Source of the DNA: Marsupella aquatica
Lineage: Eukaryota; Marchantiophyta
NCBI GenBank assembly: GCA_973895155.1
Contig: OZ316893.1
Span: 2,294,001 to 2,358,000 of the forward strand
Direction: 5' to 3'
Length of the DNA: 64,000 bases
Shown here: positions 47,424 through 57,660 of the stretch, piece by piece
Layout of the letters: each line of letters begins with the position of its first letter
Numbering within the stretch: the stretch's first letter is position 1
Translations under genes and position numbers: made by a program
The notes under the pieces: generated by a model
What the model saw: the letters and a program-made list of their open reading frames with translations, nothing else
Database searches by the model: none
What the model was told of the DNA's origin: nothing

Positions 47424-49477
47424 TCTACATCTATAATATACAATCCTGTCAAAAGAGGTAATCGTCCGTTTACAAACTAGCTTTTGGTGGGAACTCATGT
47501 CCACCTTTAGATTTATTCTGCCACTTTTGAGAACCGTCAGATTATCTAAAGTTGAGTCAACCTATAAAATGTATATAGATCGAATTATGATGTCTACATA
47601 CAATTTAATGGACATGAGTAAATGTATAAAGAGATACAAGTTACAACCTCCACTCAATCATTATTGGGAGAATCCCAAGGAGAGGGAAGGAAGACCTAGA
47701 AATAGTTTTTCATTTATTGATAGTTTTCTGTCTTTTTTAGAAGGTTTTTATTTCTTTCCATTTTAATTTGTTGGGGGAGATTGGGAGATACCTTTTGGGA
47801 GTTTGTTCTTATATATTTACTATTGAAGAGACCATTAGGTGATTTTTGTGGGTTGTTGTGTGATGAGGTTCTTTTTCCTTGGGGGAAGATAGGGGCAACG
47901 TTTTTTAAAATAGTAAAGTCAATTAAGGTGTGTGAGAAGGTATGAGTACTCTTGGGTTGATGGTGGCATGTATGAGGGTGCAAGGCCATTATTTACCTGG
48001 GCCCTCTTGAGACTTGCCAATCTCTCATCAGGATATTGGATCCACCTCTCAAGTGATTAATTATCCTATTAAATTTTGCTTTTGAATTTCTTTCATGTCC
48101 TCCCCCCCCCTCTTGCCTTCCATTTGCTGCCCTCTCCACACTAGCCAGATGTAAGGCAAAATCCAACTGCCCATAACTCACTCCATGGCCATTTGACCCC
48201 ACCCTACATATGTTCCGCCTTTTTTCCGCCCTTCGGCTCTCCTTCTGCCCACCCTGACTCCTCAACTCTTGGCACCCAACTACTCCACGGGCCTGTCCAG
48301 CACCGCAAGCCCTCTCCAAGTCATGCGGGGGTGGGGAAGGAAAGGAAAAATCAAGGAGGCAGAAAAAAGACAAAGAAAAAAAAGGTTAAGGGAGAAATTA
48401 AGGATGTGATAAAATAAAGGTCATCTAATTTATGTGACATTTTTGGTGACCATTGGACTCCCCAAACTAGGGGGAGAAGATTATCAGACCAATGGGAGGG
48501 AGAAGCCATTAGGGGGCTTGCATGGTTTCTTTGTTGCCAACACTCTACTTGCCATATGTCTATATTAGTCCAGCTCTAGCTCTCACCTTAGGGCTTGCCT
48601 AACCCTTTCTCTAACTCTGACTCTCTACCCTTTTGTGTCTTCCATCCCCTATTTGTTTGTTGACTTCTGAAATGTTTGATTGCATGGATTTCTATAGTGG
48701 CAACATTTTCTCAATGAGTGACACACTTTTTGCAATGATAACACAAGGGAGGGTGAGCACGAGAGGGAGGAGAGAAAGGAGAGGGAAGGGACAGTACGGG
48801 AAAGGACGGGACAGGAGGCCACCAGGGTGAGAAAAAAATCTTCATCCACGTACCCTGCAACCGCGCCTGCATGCCCCCCGTTGCTATAGCCTGTTTTTGT
48901 GCTCACCCCCATCACTTTGGCAATAACAACATGCGGGACAACATGGCTACAATGACTTCATGGCTGCTAGCAAAACATGCTCCCAACAACAATCTTGCAA
49001 CACACTAACATCTTACATATTTTACCTTTATCATCTTTGCCTCCTATGACATCTTCTTTCACCGTGACGTCTTTGTCCCATCTTGACATCTTTTTCTCAT
49101 CTCGACGACTTTTCCCTCCTTGACATGTTTTCTCTAGCTCCTTGACATGTTTTCTTTTCCAAGTTGGCTGTTTTTCCTCGATCTCCTCAACATCTCTTGC
49201 TGACCTTCACATCTTTTCTCTCCTTCAAATCTTTTGCTCACCTCGACATCTTTTCTTTTCCTTGACATCTTTTGTTCACCTTGACATCTTTTCTTTTCTC
49301 AATGTCTTTTCATCTCCTTGACATCTTTTTCTCACCTCAATATTTTTCCTCTCCTTGACATCTTATCTCACCTTGACACGTTGTCTTCTCCTCGGGCTTC
49401 TCCTTGATATCTTTTCTCTTCTCAACCTCTTTTTTTTCACCTCGAGATATTCTGTGCAAGGCACGGGCATTGAGCTA
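47424..49477 (+). mobile_element. Helitron 1 (upstream unit of a head-to-tail pair), non-autonomous
   Basis: Starts TCTACATCTATAATATACAA after an A (47423). Near its 3' end a 17-18-bp minisatellite precedes a small stem (gtgc 49454-49457, gcac 49461-49464), a short spacer and CTA at 49475-49477. The canonical terminal CTAG lacks its last G, because the next unit begins at once. No helicase or Rep coding is visible; only domain-free short frames and purine-rich stretches (about 48750-48830). It is therefore non-autonomous and would have used a related element's enzyme. Confidence 0.75.
49040..49440 (+). repeat. Helitron 1 subterminal minisatellite, 17-18-bp units
   Basis: Degenerate copies of a gacatcttttctcacctc-like unit fill the 400 bp before the 3' stem of Helitron 1. 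Confidence 0.85.
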
Positions 49478-50446
49478 TCTAACACTGTAATAACCAATGC
49501 CGTCATTTTTTGCCTTTCGTCCATTTACAAAATGAGCTGAGGGTGGGAGTCATCCATGGCCATTGGAGTTTTTTATGTCTTTTAAGGGTCGTTCATTGGT
49601 TTGTCTGCCTTGCCTTCAAATAATCTTATTACTTGCCTTGAGTCTATGGTGGTGGATGGAGTACGTGTGAAATCATTGATTCATGCAATTTACCCATCTC
49701 TTGCTACTGTGGACGACAGGTTCCCCTGGGCCCCCAACATTATTAATAATGGGCTGGACGTGCGAACGGATGAAGGATGCAAAAAATCTGATTTGAGATT
49801 AATTTTTATAATTGGCTTAGAAATATCAAGGGATGGTTTTATTCAAAGAACCCTTTCTAACTAATATAGGCTTATATAAATGTCGCCCAAATTAATATGC
49901 TTCAAGAGGTGATGTAATATGGATGTGACACGCGTCACAATAGGATTGGTCCTTGTGGCCACCCTTTATTGGAACATGTGTATATGACATATAATTATGA
50001 TTGCAACATCTATGATTCAGAGTAGTTTAGGACTTTGGAGCTTTTGAACCCTGACTACCCTGCCCTGTGGTTCAGAAATGCCCCAAAGTTTAAGTTTGGG
50101 TTAAAGGGTCACGAACACAAAAATGTATGTACCCAAAACCCTTCCAAAACACTCCCTTCAGTTTTAGAACCGTTTGCACATGATGAATTTATAACTTTTC
50201 AAGGCTTTCATAAATGGTGTAAAATGTGAAATTATAATATCTCAAAGGGGCAGATTTATTCTCCAAAATTAGGTTTTTAAGAATAACAAGAGAAATTTTT
50301 ATAGACTTCCAAAAATAATAAGGGGTACTAGGGAGGGGGGTGTACGCACGTATACCTCTTTAGTTTACAAAGGTTGGGGCCCAAGGACAGGTTCTTAAGT
50401 GAAAGAGCTACCCTGGCGCTGACAAATGACGAGGCACTAAAAATTA

Positions 50447-50992
50447 ATGAAGTCCTCAGATATCTTAGAAAGACTTCCTGGTGAATCTAGGGGGTTTTTT
50501 AGCGTTGATCGTCCGGATCAGCTCGAAGGGGAGAATTTTTACCCTACGGAGTTCTTGAATACACTCACGCCGAGTGGTGTGCCGCCTCATAAGTTGGTAG
50601 TGAAGGTTGGATGCCCTGTCATTTTACTTTGGATTATAGATCACTCTTTGGGGTTGTGTAATGGTACTCACCTAATTGTGAGAGCAATGAATCGTCGTGT
50701 CATTGAGGCACGAGTTCTTGCAGGAAAGCATGCAAGGACCCTTACATTTATCCCACAGATTCCGTTGACATCTGACAAATCACTTCCTTTTTTATTACGT
50801 AGGGTCCAAATTCCCATTCAAGTGACATATGCAATGACCATAGACAAGGTTCAAGGTCAGACTTTAGATCATGTAGGGTCAAAACTTTCAAAATCTGTAT
50901 TTAGTCACAGACAGTTGTGTGTAGCATTTTCAAGGGCAACATCTTCTACAACTATCAAGGTTTTCCTTTCGGATTCCAAGGAGGGTCACTGA
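50447..50992 (+). pseudogene. Helitron PIF1-like helicase, C-terminal fragment
   Basis: A 181-codon open frame. LVVKVGCPVILLWIIDHSLG followed by LCNGTHLIVRAM matches the P-H-x-L-x-L-K-x-G-x-P-I-M-L-L-R-N and GLCNGTRL region of Helitron PIF1 helicases. AMTIDKVQGQTLDHVG and SHRQLCVAFSRATS are the late helicase motifs. The Walker A half and the Rep nuclease domain are absent, so it cannot drive transposition alone. The family unwinds DNA during rolling-circle transposition. Confidence 0.88.
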
Positions 50993-51119
50993 AGCAAGGT
51001 TGACAAAAAATGTTGTATATGATGAGGTTCTTTATTGAACGCGTGAATAAAGATTGTATCACTTTGGTATTAATCTGTTTGACTTTTTGCTTGAATTATA
51101 TGTTTGCAATGCATAACCA

Positions 51120-51400
51120 TGTTTGCCTCACCTCAAAATCTTACCCTCATCTCGACATCTTGACCTCACCTCGACATCTTGCCCTTTCCTCAACATTTTA
51201 CCATCATCTTCACATCTTGCCCTCACCTCGACATCTTGTGCTCACCTTAACATCTTGCCCTCACCTCAACATCTTGCCCTCACCTCAACATCTTGCCCTC
51301 ACCTCGACATCTTACCATCACCTCGACATCTTGCCCTCACCTCGACATCTTGCCGTCTCCTCAAAATCTTGCCCTCACCTTTACATCTTGTCCTCACTCG
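51120..51400 (+). repeat. Helitron 2 subterminal minisatellite, 17-18-bp units
   Basis: Repeated ctcacctcgacatcttgc-like units fill the ~280 bp before the 3' stem. Same motif family as the array in Helitron 1, so it is part of the element family rather than chance. Confidence 0.88.
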
Positions 51401-51404
51401 AAGT

Positions 51405-51434
51405 CTTTCGTGCAACGCACGGGCATGGGGCTAG
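51405..51434 (+). terminator. Helitron 2 3' terminal hairpin and CTAG
   Basis: Stem CGTGC/GCACG with loop AAC, nine bases, then CTAG. In Helitrons this structure ends rolling-circle strand transfer. Confidence 0.85.
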
Positions 51435-52655
51435 TGTAATCATAAAATCTGCATTTTTTGGTGCATTTACAAAGGAAATCTGTGGAATATGTGGGGACTA
51501 CACGGCTGGCCTGCATTTAACCACCATGCAGTTATCCAGGCTGCACATAGGCAAAGTGGCCACTAGTTCATGTTTGTGTCATTGATTTGAAATTTGTAAA
51601 TTATTACCCATAACTAACTTGCGGACCTACTGATGCACCTGAATTCCCTTGTAGCAACATCGGCGACAAATGGTGGCGAGGTTTTGGGAGGCCAGCAACC
51701 TTGGCAACAAAAGGGTGCTCAAGAGGCTAGGGACCTCGCTAGGACCCTCACTAAGAAAGGGTGCCTGAGACACTTGGTGATATTTCACTTTATAAGTTTC
51801 AGGACATTTATAGAGAAGAATACATGAACTCATTGGTCTACTCTAGTTCTACTAAAACTAGTAAACATTAAACCCTCTTAGGCTTTCTAAGAGTACATGT
51901 ACTCTTACCAGAGAATTATGGACAACACATTAAGAGTTTCTCAAAACTCAAGTAAAATTATGGACAATAATAGTACATATCCTTACTAGAGAATTATGGA
52001 CAATAATAGCCTCTCAAAACTCAAATATTTACTTATAAAATGCCTCTAGAAATTCAAGCAAAATTATGGACAATAATAACTCCTCAAATATTTATTTATA
52101 ACAACACTGCAATGTAAGACAGTACTTATACACAAATTCACACTGCTAAATTATGGACAATAATAGCCCATCAAAGCTCAAATATTTATTTATAGCAACG
52201 ATGCCATGTACGACAGTAAAGCTGACTTTACTTATACAAATTTACACTGAATTTCAGGAGGACTCACTTTCCTTTACACATAAATTCACACTGAATGTCA
52301 GGAGGGCTGTACAGGACTCCCTAAAACTTGGCAAAAATTAGTGCATCTTACAAACCTCCTCATCTTTACATCTAAGCACTTGTGCTGATGCCAGGAAGCA
52401 AACTCTTCACGAGTAGGCTGTCAAGACATTTGAGATAGGAAGCAATGAAATTCTCAAATCTCATTTGAGATTGAGAATTGAGAATGGTCTGCAATGGAAT
52501 TCAGGAGACCATCCATCGCTAGACTAAGAAATTCCTCAAGACATTGAGATGGAAAGCTCTGTGCAGTCTGCAAAGAAATTCAAGAGACCATCCATCGCTA
52601 CACTAAGAAATTCAAGAGACCATCCATCGCTAGACTAAGAAATTCATGAGTCCAC

Positions 52656-54137
52656 CTATCGCTCCTGTAAAGACGCAACAAGGGGGTACTTCATGGGAGC
52701 AGTGAGCCCAGCATCAGGGGAAAGGTCCAGAAGCTGGCCAGGGGTGACAGGATTCCACTGGAATGCTTGAATCAGACGAGCCAGGATCAATTCTGCATGC
52801 AGAAAAGCGATGTTGGCAGCTGGGCAGTTTCGACGACCCACTCCGAATGGTATCATGGTGATTTCGGTGGAGCCAGTGATATCCACTGTCTTGTTGAGAA
52901 AGCGCTCGGGCCTGAACTCCAGAGGATCCTCCCAGAGTTCAGAGCTCAAGGCCACAGCCTCCAGATGCTGCAAAACGATTGTGTCCACTGGTATGTCGTA
53001 GCCTGCAACCTTGGTAGCGGACAACGCCCTCCGAGATGGTGCCAATCGCGCTGGACTATGCCTCCGTAGAACCTCTTTGACCACCGCTCGTAAGTAAGGG
53101 AGCTGAGGTATGTCATCCTCATTCACAACCCTCTCGCCCACAACGGCAGAAATCTCTTGAGCTAACTTCTCCTGTATCTCCGGATGGTTGATGAGATTGG
53201 CGATGCAGTACTCCAAATTTAGTGCGGTGGTGTCTGTCCCGGCATTGAGAATTTCCATACATATCAGTACCACATCTGAATCCAAAATTTCTACTGGACT
53301 TGGGATCTCGCCCTCTTGCAGCCCCAGTAGGGTATCCACAAGTGTGCCTTGACCGGTGTTCCCGGACTTGAGGACTTGCTTCCTCTCCTCAATCAGCGGC
53401 TCTACGATTCGAGAGATATCCCTTCGCAATTCCAGCATGAAGTCGGCCCCTGTCCTCTTCGGAAGCCATGCTAGCAACGGTATGAAGTCACTCGGTCCAC
53501 CCACCGCTGTTTGGAAGCGCTTGACCATCACCTCGTCCAGGTCCACGTACTCCTCCGCAGTCAATCTCCTCCCGAAGAGATTGCCTACAATCAAATTGCA
53601 GACTGTCAAACGGATTAGTTCACGAAAAATCGACACAATTCCTCTGTTTTCCCGAAGTTGCTTCTTCAACCTCTCGACCAGGAAGTCTACTTCTTGCTCA
53701 CGGATGGGTCTGAATTCCGCCAATCTCTTGTTGCTCAGAAAGCCGGAGACCATTAGCTTCCGGACGAACCGGTGACGCTCCCCTTCGAGTATTCTGTAGC
53801 CGTCTGTCAAAATGCGGAAGGACTCGCTTCGTTTGCGTGCGTTGAAAATGCTCCCCTGCGAGATCATGGCTTCCTGGATGATTTCCGGCCCCGATATGAT
53901 GACCACAGGCGTGGAGCCCATCCAGATACTCACTATAGGACCGTATTGGCGCTTCATTTCGTTGGCGAAGTCGTTTAAAGATGGATACTTCCTAATCAAC
54001 AGCAAATTGCCCACAATCGGCAGCGGCCGTGGCCCAGGAGGCAATTTCGGGGCCGGTGGTAGCAAAAAGCTCCGCAACAACAATAACAAGAGAGGTAGGA
54101 AACCCACGATGAGAGCTGTTGTCATCGTTATCCCCAT
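52656..54137 (-). CDS. Cytochrome P450, A-type, CYP77/CYP89-like, copy 2
   Basis: Inverted twin of the gene at 32464, again intronless, 493 residues from the ATG at 54137 (513 from 54197, where the extra codons come from the upstream repeat). The sequence is identical to copy 1 except Val98, Lys122, Ala383 and Phe433. It retains the standard PERF motif as well as AGTDTT, ExxR and the haem-binding PFGVGRRNCPA with Cys458. It is therefore the better candidate for a functional enzyme. Substrate cannot be deduced; CYP77 members of other plants oxidise fatty acids in cutin and epoxide pathways. It lies in the right arm with its own copy of the upstream tandem repeats. Confidence 0.92.
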   Translation of the reverse strand: MGITMTTALIVGFLPLLLLLLRSFLLPPAPKLPPGPRPLPIVGNLLLIRKYPSLNDFANEMKRQYGPIVSIWMGSTPVVIISGPEIIQEAMISQGSIFNARKRSESFRILTDGYRILEGERHRFVRKLMVSGFLSNKRLAEFRPIREQEVDFLVERLKKQLRENRGIVSIFRELIRLTVCNLIVGNLFGRRLTAEEYVDLDEVMVKRFQTAVGGPSDFIPLLAWLPKRTGADFMLELRRDISRIVEPLIEERKQVLKSGNTGQGTLVDTLLGLQEGEIPSPVEILDSDVVLICMEILNAGTDTTALNLEYCIANLINHPEIQEKLAQEISAVVGERVVNEDDIPQLPYLRAVVKEVLRRHSPARLAPSRRALSATKVAGYDIPVDTIVLQHLEAVALSSELWEDPLEFRPERFLNKTVDITGSTEITMIPFGVGRRNCPAANIAFLHAELILARLIQAFQWNPVTPGQLLDLSPDAGLTAPMKYPLVASLQER

Positions 54138-54184
54138 CCTGATGGACCTCCAAGAGCGTGAATCTTTTTCCAATGTTCCCTTCG

Positions 54185-54880
54185 AGCTTTGAATCAAGGG
54201 TTTCGCTCCACTACAGTTGCAAAGACAAACAAGCTACGGCATAGGTCTGCGCTCGGGCGATCAAGCTGGATCTATTGGGAAACCTCTACTCTCATGAAAG
54301 TCTTGCAATCTGAACAGAATTTCCGGATAAAACTTTCAGCTCAGCTGACACCTTTGTCGATGGAGCTAATGACTCTTGAGAGACTTGGCTCAGCACTCCA
54401 AAGGTCCCTTCAAGCTTTGGGTCAAGGGTTTGGCTCCACTACAGTTGCAAAACAAGCAGGCTGTGGAATAGGCCCGCACTCGGGCGATCAAGCTGCATCC
54501 AGATGGGAAACCTCTACTATACATGAAAGTATTTGCAATCTGAATGGAGTTTCCCGATACATCTTTCAGCTCAGCTCATACCTTTGTCGATGGAACCGAT
54601 GACTCTTTACAGACTTGGCTCAGCATTCCAAAGGTTCTTTCAAAGGTCCCTTCAAGCTTTGGGTCCAGGGTTTGGCTCCACTACAGTAGCAAAAACAAAC
54701 AGGCTAGGGAATTGTTCTGCACTATAGCGATCAAGCTGCATCCACATGGGAAACCTCTACTGTAAATGAAAGTCTTGCAATCTGAATGGAGTTCAGGTTC
54801 AGCTTATACCTTTGTCGATGGAGCTGATGGCTCTTTACAGACCTGCAACGCTGAGCCATTGTGGACACTCCGATCTGTGA
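54185..54880 (-). repeat. Tandem repeats upstream of P450 copy 2
   Basis: Inverted counterpart of 31750-32440, with the same gctccactac, ccaaaggtcccttcaag and tttgtcgatgga landmarks at intervals of roughly 230-245 bp. Confidence 0.85.
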
Positions 54881-55301
54881 ATCTACTTTTCCAGGGTCAC
54901 TCCAATTTAAAATGTTTTTCTTGGTTGAGTAGCTGCAGGAGGTTAGATATAATAGTGGCAAAGGAAAAACATATGTACAGTGGTCATACTTTACCCCAAA
55001 CAAAGGACCCTCAAGCCGCCTCAGACTCTCAGAGGCGTGCCCTAGAGAACGTTCCTGTTACAGGCGTGCCCCCCTAGAGTATATTCCTGGCACTCTTGGA
55101 AATTTAGTTACCGTGCTCGTGCCACCCCTAGAGTATATTCCTGTCACTCTTGCAAATTTAGTTACAATAATTAATGTGGGTGTGTATCATTAGCTTTTGT
55201 CACATTTGCTTTAGCTCTAGACCTCTAGAACAATTCACTAGCAAGTGATAACAATTTTCCCCTTTTCTTTTCTTCTTTCTTTTTGATTTTTTGGTTGCAT
55301 T

Positions 55302-55645
55302 TGTTAGATATTGTTCTAGTCTTGTGATTCATGAGCTAACCATAGTTAGTCTAACTTAGGTTAGGGTTTAGCTAATATTAACAGTAGTGTTGTTGTGCAT
55401 ATAGCCAAGGTTGATGCCAGGCCCCGGTGGAACTTAGGCTCATTGTTACAGAGCTAGTTGAGAGATAGGGAAAGTTTGTGCTGTGGATGCTTGGTATGGC
55501 CGGTCGGCCTAGAGTGCAGTAAAGCTCTTGTGTGTTCCCGTGGACGTAGCCTCATGTGGAGGTGAACCACGTATCTCTCTGTGTGGACTCTTGTGCGTTG
55601 GATGGTTCATGGGCTTGCCGTTACGAATGCCGTCTATGTTCAACA
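55302..55645 (+). repeat. Copia-C 5' LTR
   Basis: 344 bp, TG...CA, same subfamily as the LTR at 40360. Confidence 0.93.
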
Positions 55646-55647
55646 AG

Positions 55648-55659
55648 TGGTATCAGAGC
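55648..55659 (+). other. Copia-C primer binding site
   Basis: TGGTATCAGAGC, two bases after the LTR, complementary to the 3' end of initiator Met tRNA. Confidence 0.92.
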
Positions 55660-56159
55660 CTATTTTTGGCTCTTTTCTCCTCCTCTTCGCTTCCTCTTGT
55701 TTTACTTGGTGCTGGGACCTGCCGCCCTCCGTTTTCACCGCTCCGACAGGGGGAACGGCCCCCTGTGAGACCTGTCGAACTGTGCGGGAATATTCCCAAA
55801 AAACAGAGAGTTTTTTTTGGCCGTTCGACAAAGATTCCGTCCGCTGAACGGTAACTTTTTTGGTGCTTTTTTGGCGAGGACGTTGCCACTGGAGTTAGCA
55901 ACGCAGCGCACGGATCACATCGCGATTTTGACGACGGGTTGTACTTGGTATTTCGGTTATTCCCTGAGGTGGTCAAAACGGAGGAGTTTCCCAAGGTTTT
56001 ACACACCCCGACCAAAATTTAAATAACTTTTCCGTTGAATTTTGATTTTGATTTTGACTTTCAGTTTTGGACTCCTAGCTTCGTGGGCTACACGGCGGTG
56101 TTGAGTTTTGAGTTTTGTGAGAAGTTTTGAGAAAAGATGTTTTTTCGTGATTGTTTCAC

Positions 56160-56723
56160 ATGAGTGACTCAGAAGATACTGGAACAATTGGTGGTCGGTG
56201 GAGCTTGGGATCGCGACGATCAAACGGAGAGTCTGAGGAGGAGCTGCTACCATTTGAGGAAGAACTAGTGTCACCGGTACAATCACCGGTGCGACGTGCA
56301 GTGGAGGAAGCTATACTACTACCAGAGCTATTGGTAGTTGGAAAGAAGAGGGAGATGGCTAGATTTGGAGGAATGAAGTTTGAGGTAGAGAAGTACGATG
56401 GACGTACTGATTACTTGCTTTGGGAGAAGCAAGTGAAGGGTGTTCTACGGGCCATGGGCTTAGCTCATCTGCTTTCATCGCGAGAGCAATATGATGGAGA
56501 GGAGGAGATTTCTGTGAGACAATGGAGACAGGAGCAGGTGATTATTGTCAACGCAGTGATGCTATATCTCAAGTCGCACATCATCAAGCAACTGGATGAT
56601 TATGCGGATTGCGCGTCACTGTTCAAGGCTCTAAGAGAGAAGTACTACAGGGAAGATGCGTCAGACCGGCTGTACAAGAAGTCTTGATTAGCCTCAGGCT
56701 CAAGGAAGGGAGCAAGATGCAGG
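56160..56723 (+). pseudogene. Copia-C gag, 5' part
   Basis: Starts MSDSEDTGTIGGRWSLG, contains DGRTDYLLWEKQVKGVL as in copia-A, and has one frame break at about 56680. Continuing in the next frame it reads LISLRLKEGSKMQ up to the breakpoint at 56723. Sequence beyond does not resemble gag. Confidence 0.88.
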
Positions 56724-56859
56724 CACTCCCTTTTCTTGACATTCAAGATAGGAAGAACTCTCGATTTGTGAGACTTTCTATTTCTGTTCTTTACGGACCC
56801 CCATTAGGGGTCTCTTGCAAATTCTTTGCCATGAGGTTGCGCCACATCATCACAACCAG

Positions 56860-56918
56860 CCACAAACAGGAATGATCATACTTTTAACAATAACAAACGT
56901 GCACATTCCTGTTTGTGG
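56860..56918. repeat. Perfect 15-bp inverted repeat with a 29-base loop
   Basis: CCACAAACAGGAATG at 56860-56874 is exactly complementary to CATTCCTGTTTGTGG at 56904-56918. It could be a small foldback element, a transposon end or a stem in a transcript. It lies 137 bp beyond the inversion breakpoint. Confidence 0.9.
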
Positions 56919-57174
56919 CAAAAGCAACGTAAGTTTTGGGGCGCCATGCCGTAAATATTAAACGTAAAAAAACCAAAATACAAAGGAAGATATGTTATTT
57001 AGTAAAACAAAGTTACCATTTTGATGTTTGTCAAAGATATATTAGTGTTTTATATCAAAATGCTTGTATGTTTTAATTGTTTGCAAGTTTGAAAAACTCA
57101 ATCGATAAAAATGTACATAGTTAAAACCCCTTTGGCTTCACATTGTAAAACTAACTAAATAATAAATCTCCTTA

Positions 57175-57660
57175 GTACTTGATAAAATAGATTTGCCAAT
57201 GTTTGATTCATTGGAAAATTCAAAATCAAGATTTAGAAACTCGTGATCTCGTTAGTAATGTCTTGATAAAATCTCTCAATGTCACTCATTGGAAAGCTAA
57301 AGTAAAATTAAAAACTCATCATCTCTTTAGTACTTGACAAAATCTATCAATGTTAGGTTCATTGGAAAGCTAGAGAAATTTAGATACTCATGATCTCTCT
57401 ATTTCTTGACAAATAATCTCAATGTCACACATTAGAAAGCTAAAGAGATTGAAAACCTCCTGATCTCTTGAATACCGTGACAAAATCTGACATGAATTTG
57501 TCAATGTCGGACTCAATGTTAGAAAGCTAAGAGAATTCATGAACTCATGATCAAAATTTCTTATACTCACACTCATTGGAAAGACACAAAAATTCAAAAA
57601 CTCATATGAAACTTGACAAAATTTGTCAATTTGAGGCTCATTGGAAACCATTTCTCGATT
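57175..57660. repeat. Imperfect tandem array, ~65-95-bp units
   Basis: The phrases cttgacaaaatct-tcaatgt, cattggaaagctaaag and aaactcatgatctct recur about six times in order. Unit length varies. A minus-strand open frame across the array has no recognised domain. Confidence 0.75.

Larger units (their letters stand above)
49478..51434 (+). mobile_element. Helitron 2 (downstream unit of the pair), carrying a helicase fragment
   Basis: Begins TCTAACACTGTAATAACCAA directly after Helitron 1. The first ~90 bases align with the start of Helitron 1, including tgtc..., cgtcc.tttacaaa and ggtggga.tcat. It ends with a stem (cgtgc 51409-51413, gcacg 51417-51421), nine bases, then CTAG (51431-51434) followed by T. 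It encodes only the C-terminal part of a PIF1-like helicase, so it is probably non-autonomous as well. Confidence 0.85.
46190..55301 (-). repeat. Right arm of the large inverted repeat
   Basis: Inverted copy of the left arm carrying P450 copy 2. Its inner end loses similarity to the left arm within about ten bases of the point where the left arm meets the copia-B LTR. Its outer end stops exactly at the first base of the copia-C LTR (55302). It contains two Helitrons that the left arm lacks, and lacks the left arm's 3.9-kb segment. Confidence 0.92.
55302..56723 (+). mobile_element. Copia-C: 5' part of the split copia retrotransposon
   Basis: Complete 5' LTR, primer binding site, leader and the first part of gag on the plus strand, then an abrupt stop at 56723 where similarity to gag ends. 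The rest of gag, pol and the 3' LTR are missing here and are found as 40360-44589. The flanking five bases before the LTR are gcatt. Confidence 0.92.

Noticed and set aside
31351-55301. Inverted arms as one giant foldback transposon
   Set aside because: The arms end at copia LTR borders and carry an ordinary gene. The split copia element explains the geometry by duplication plus inversion.
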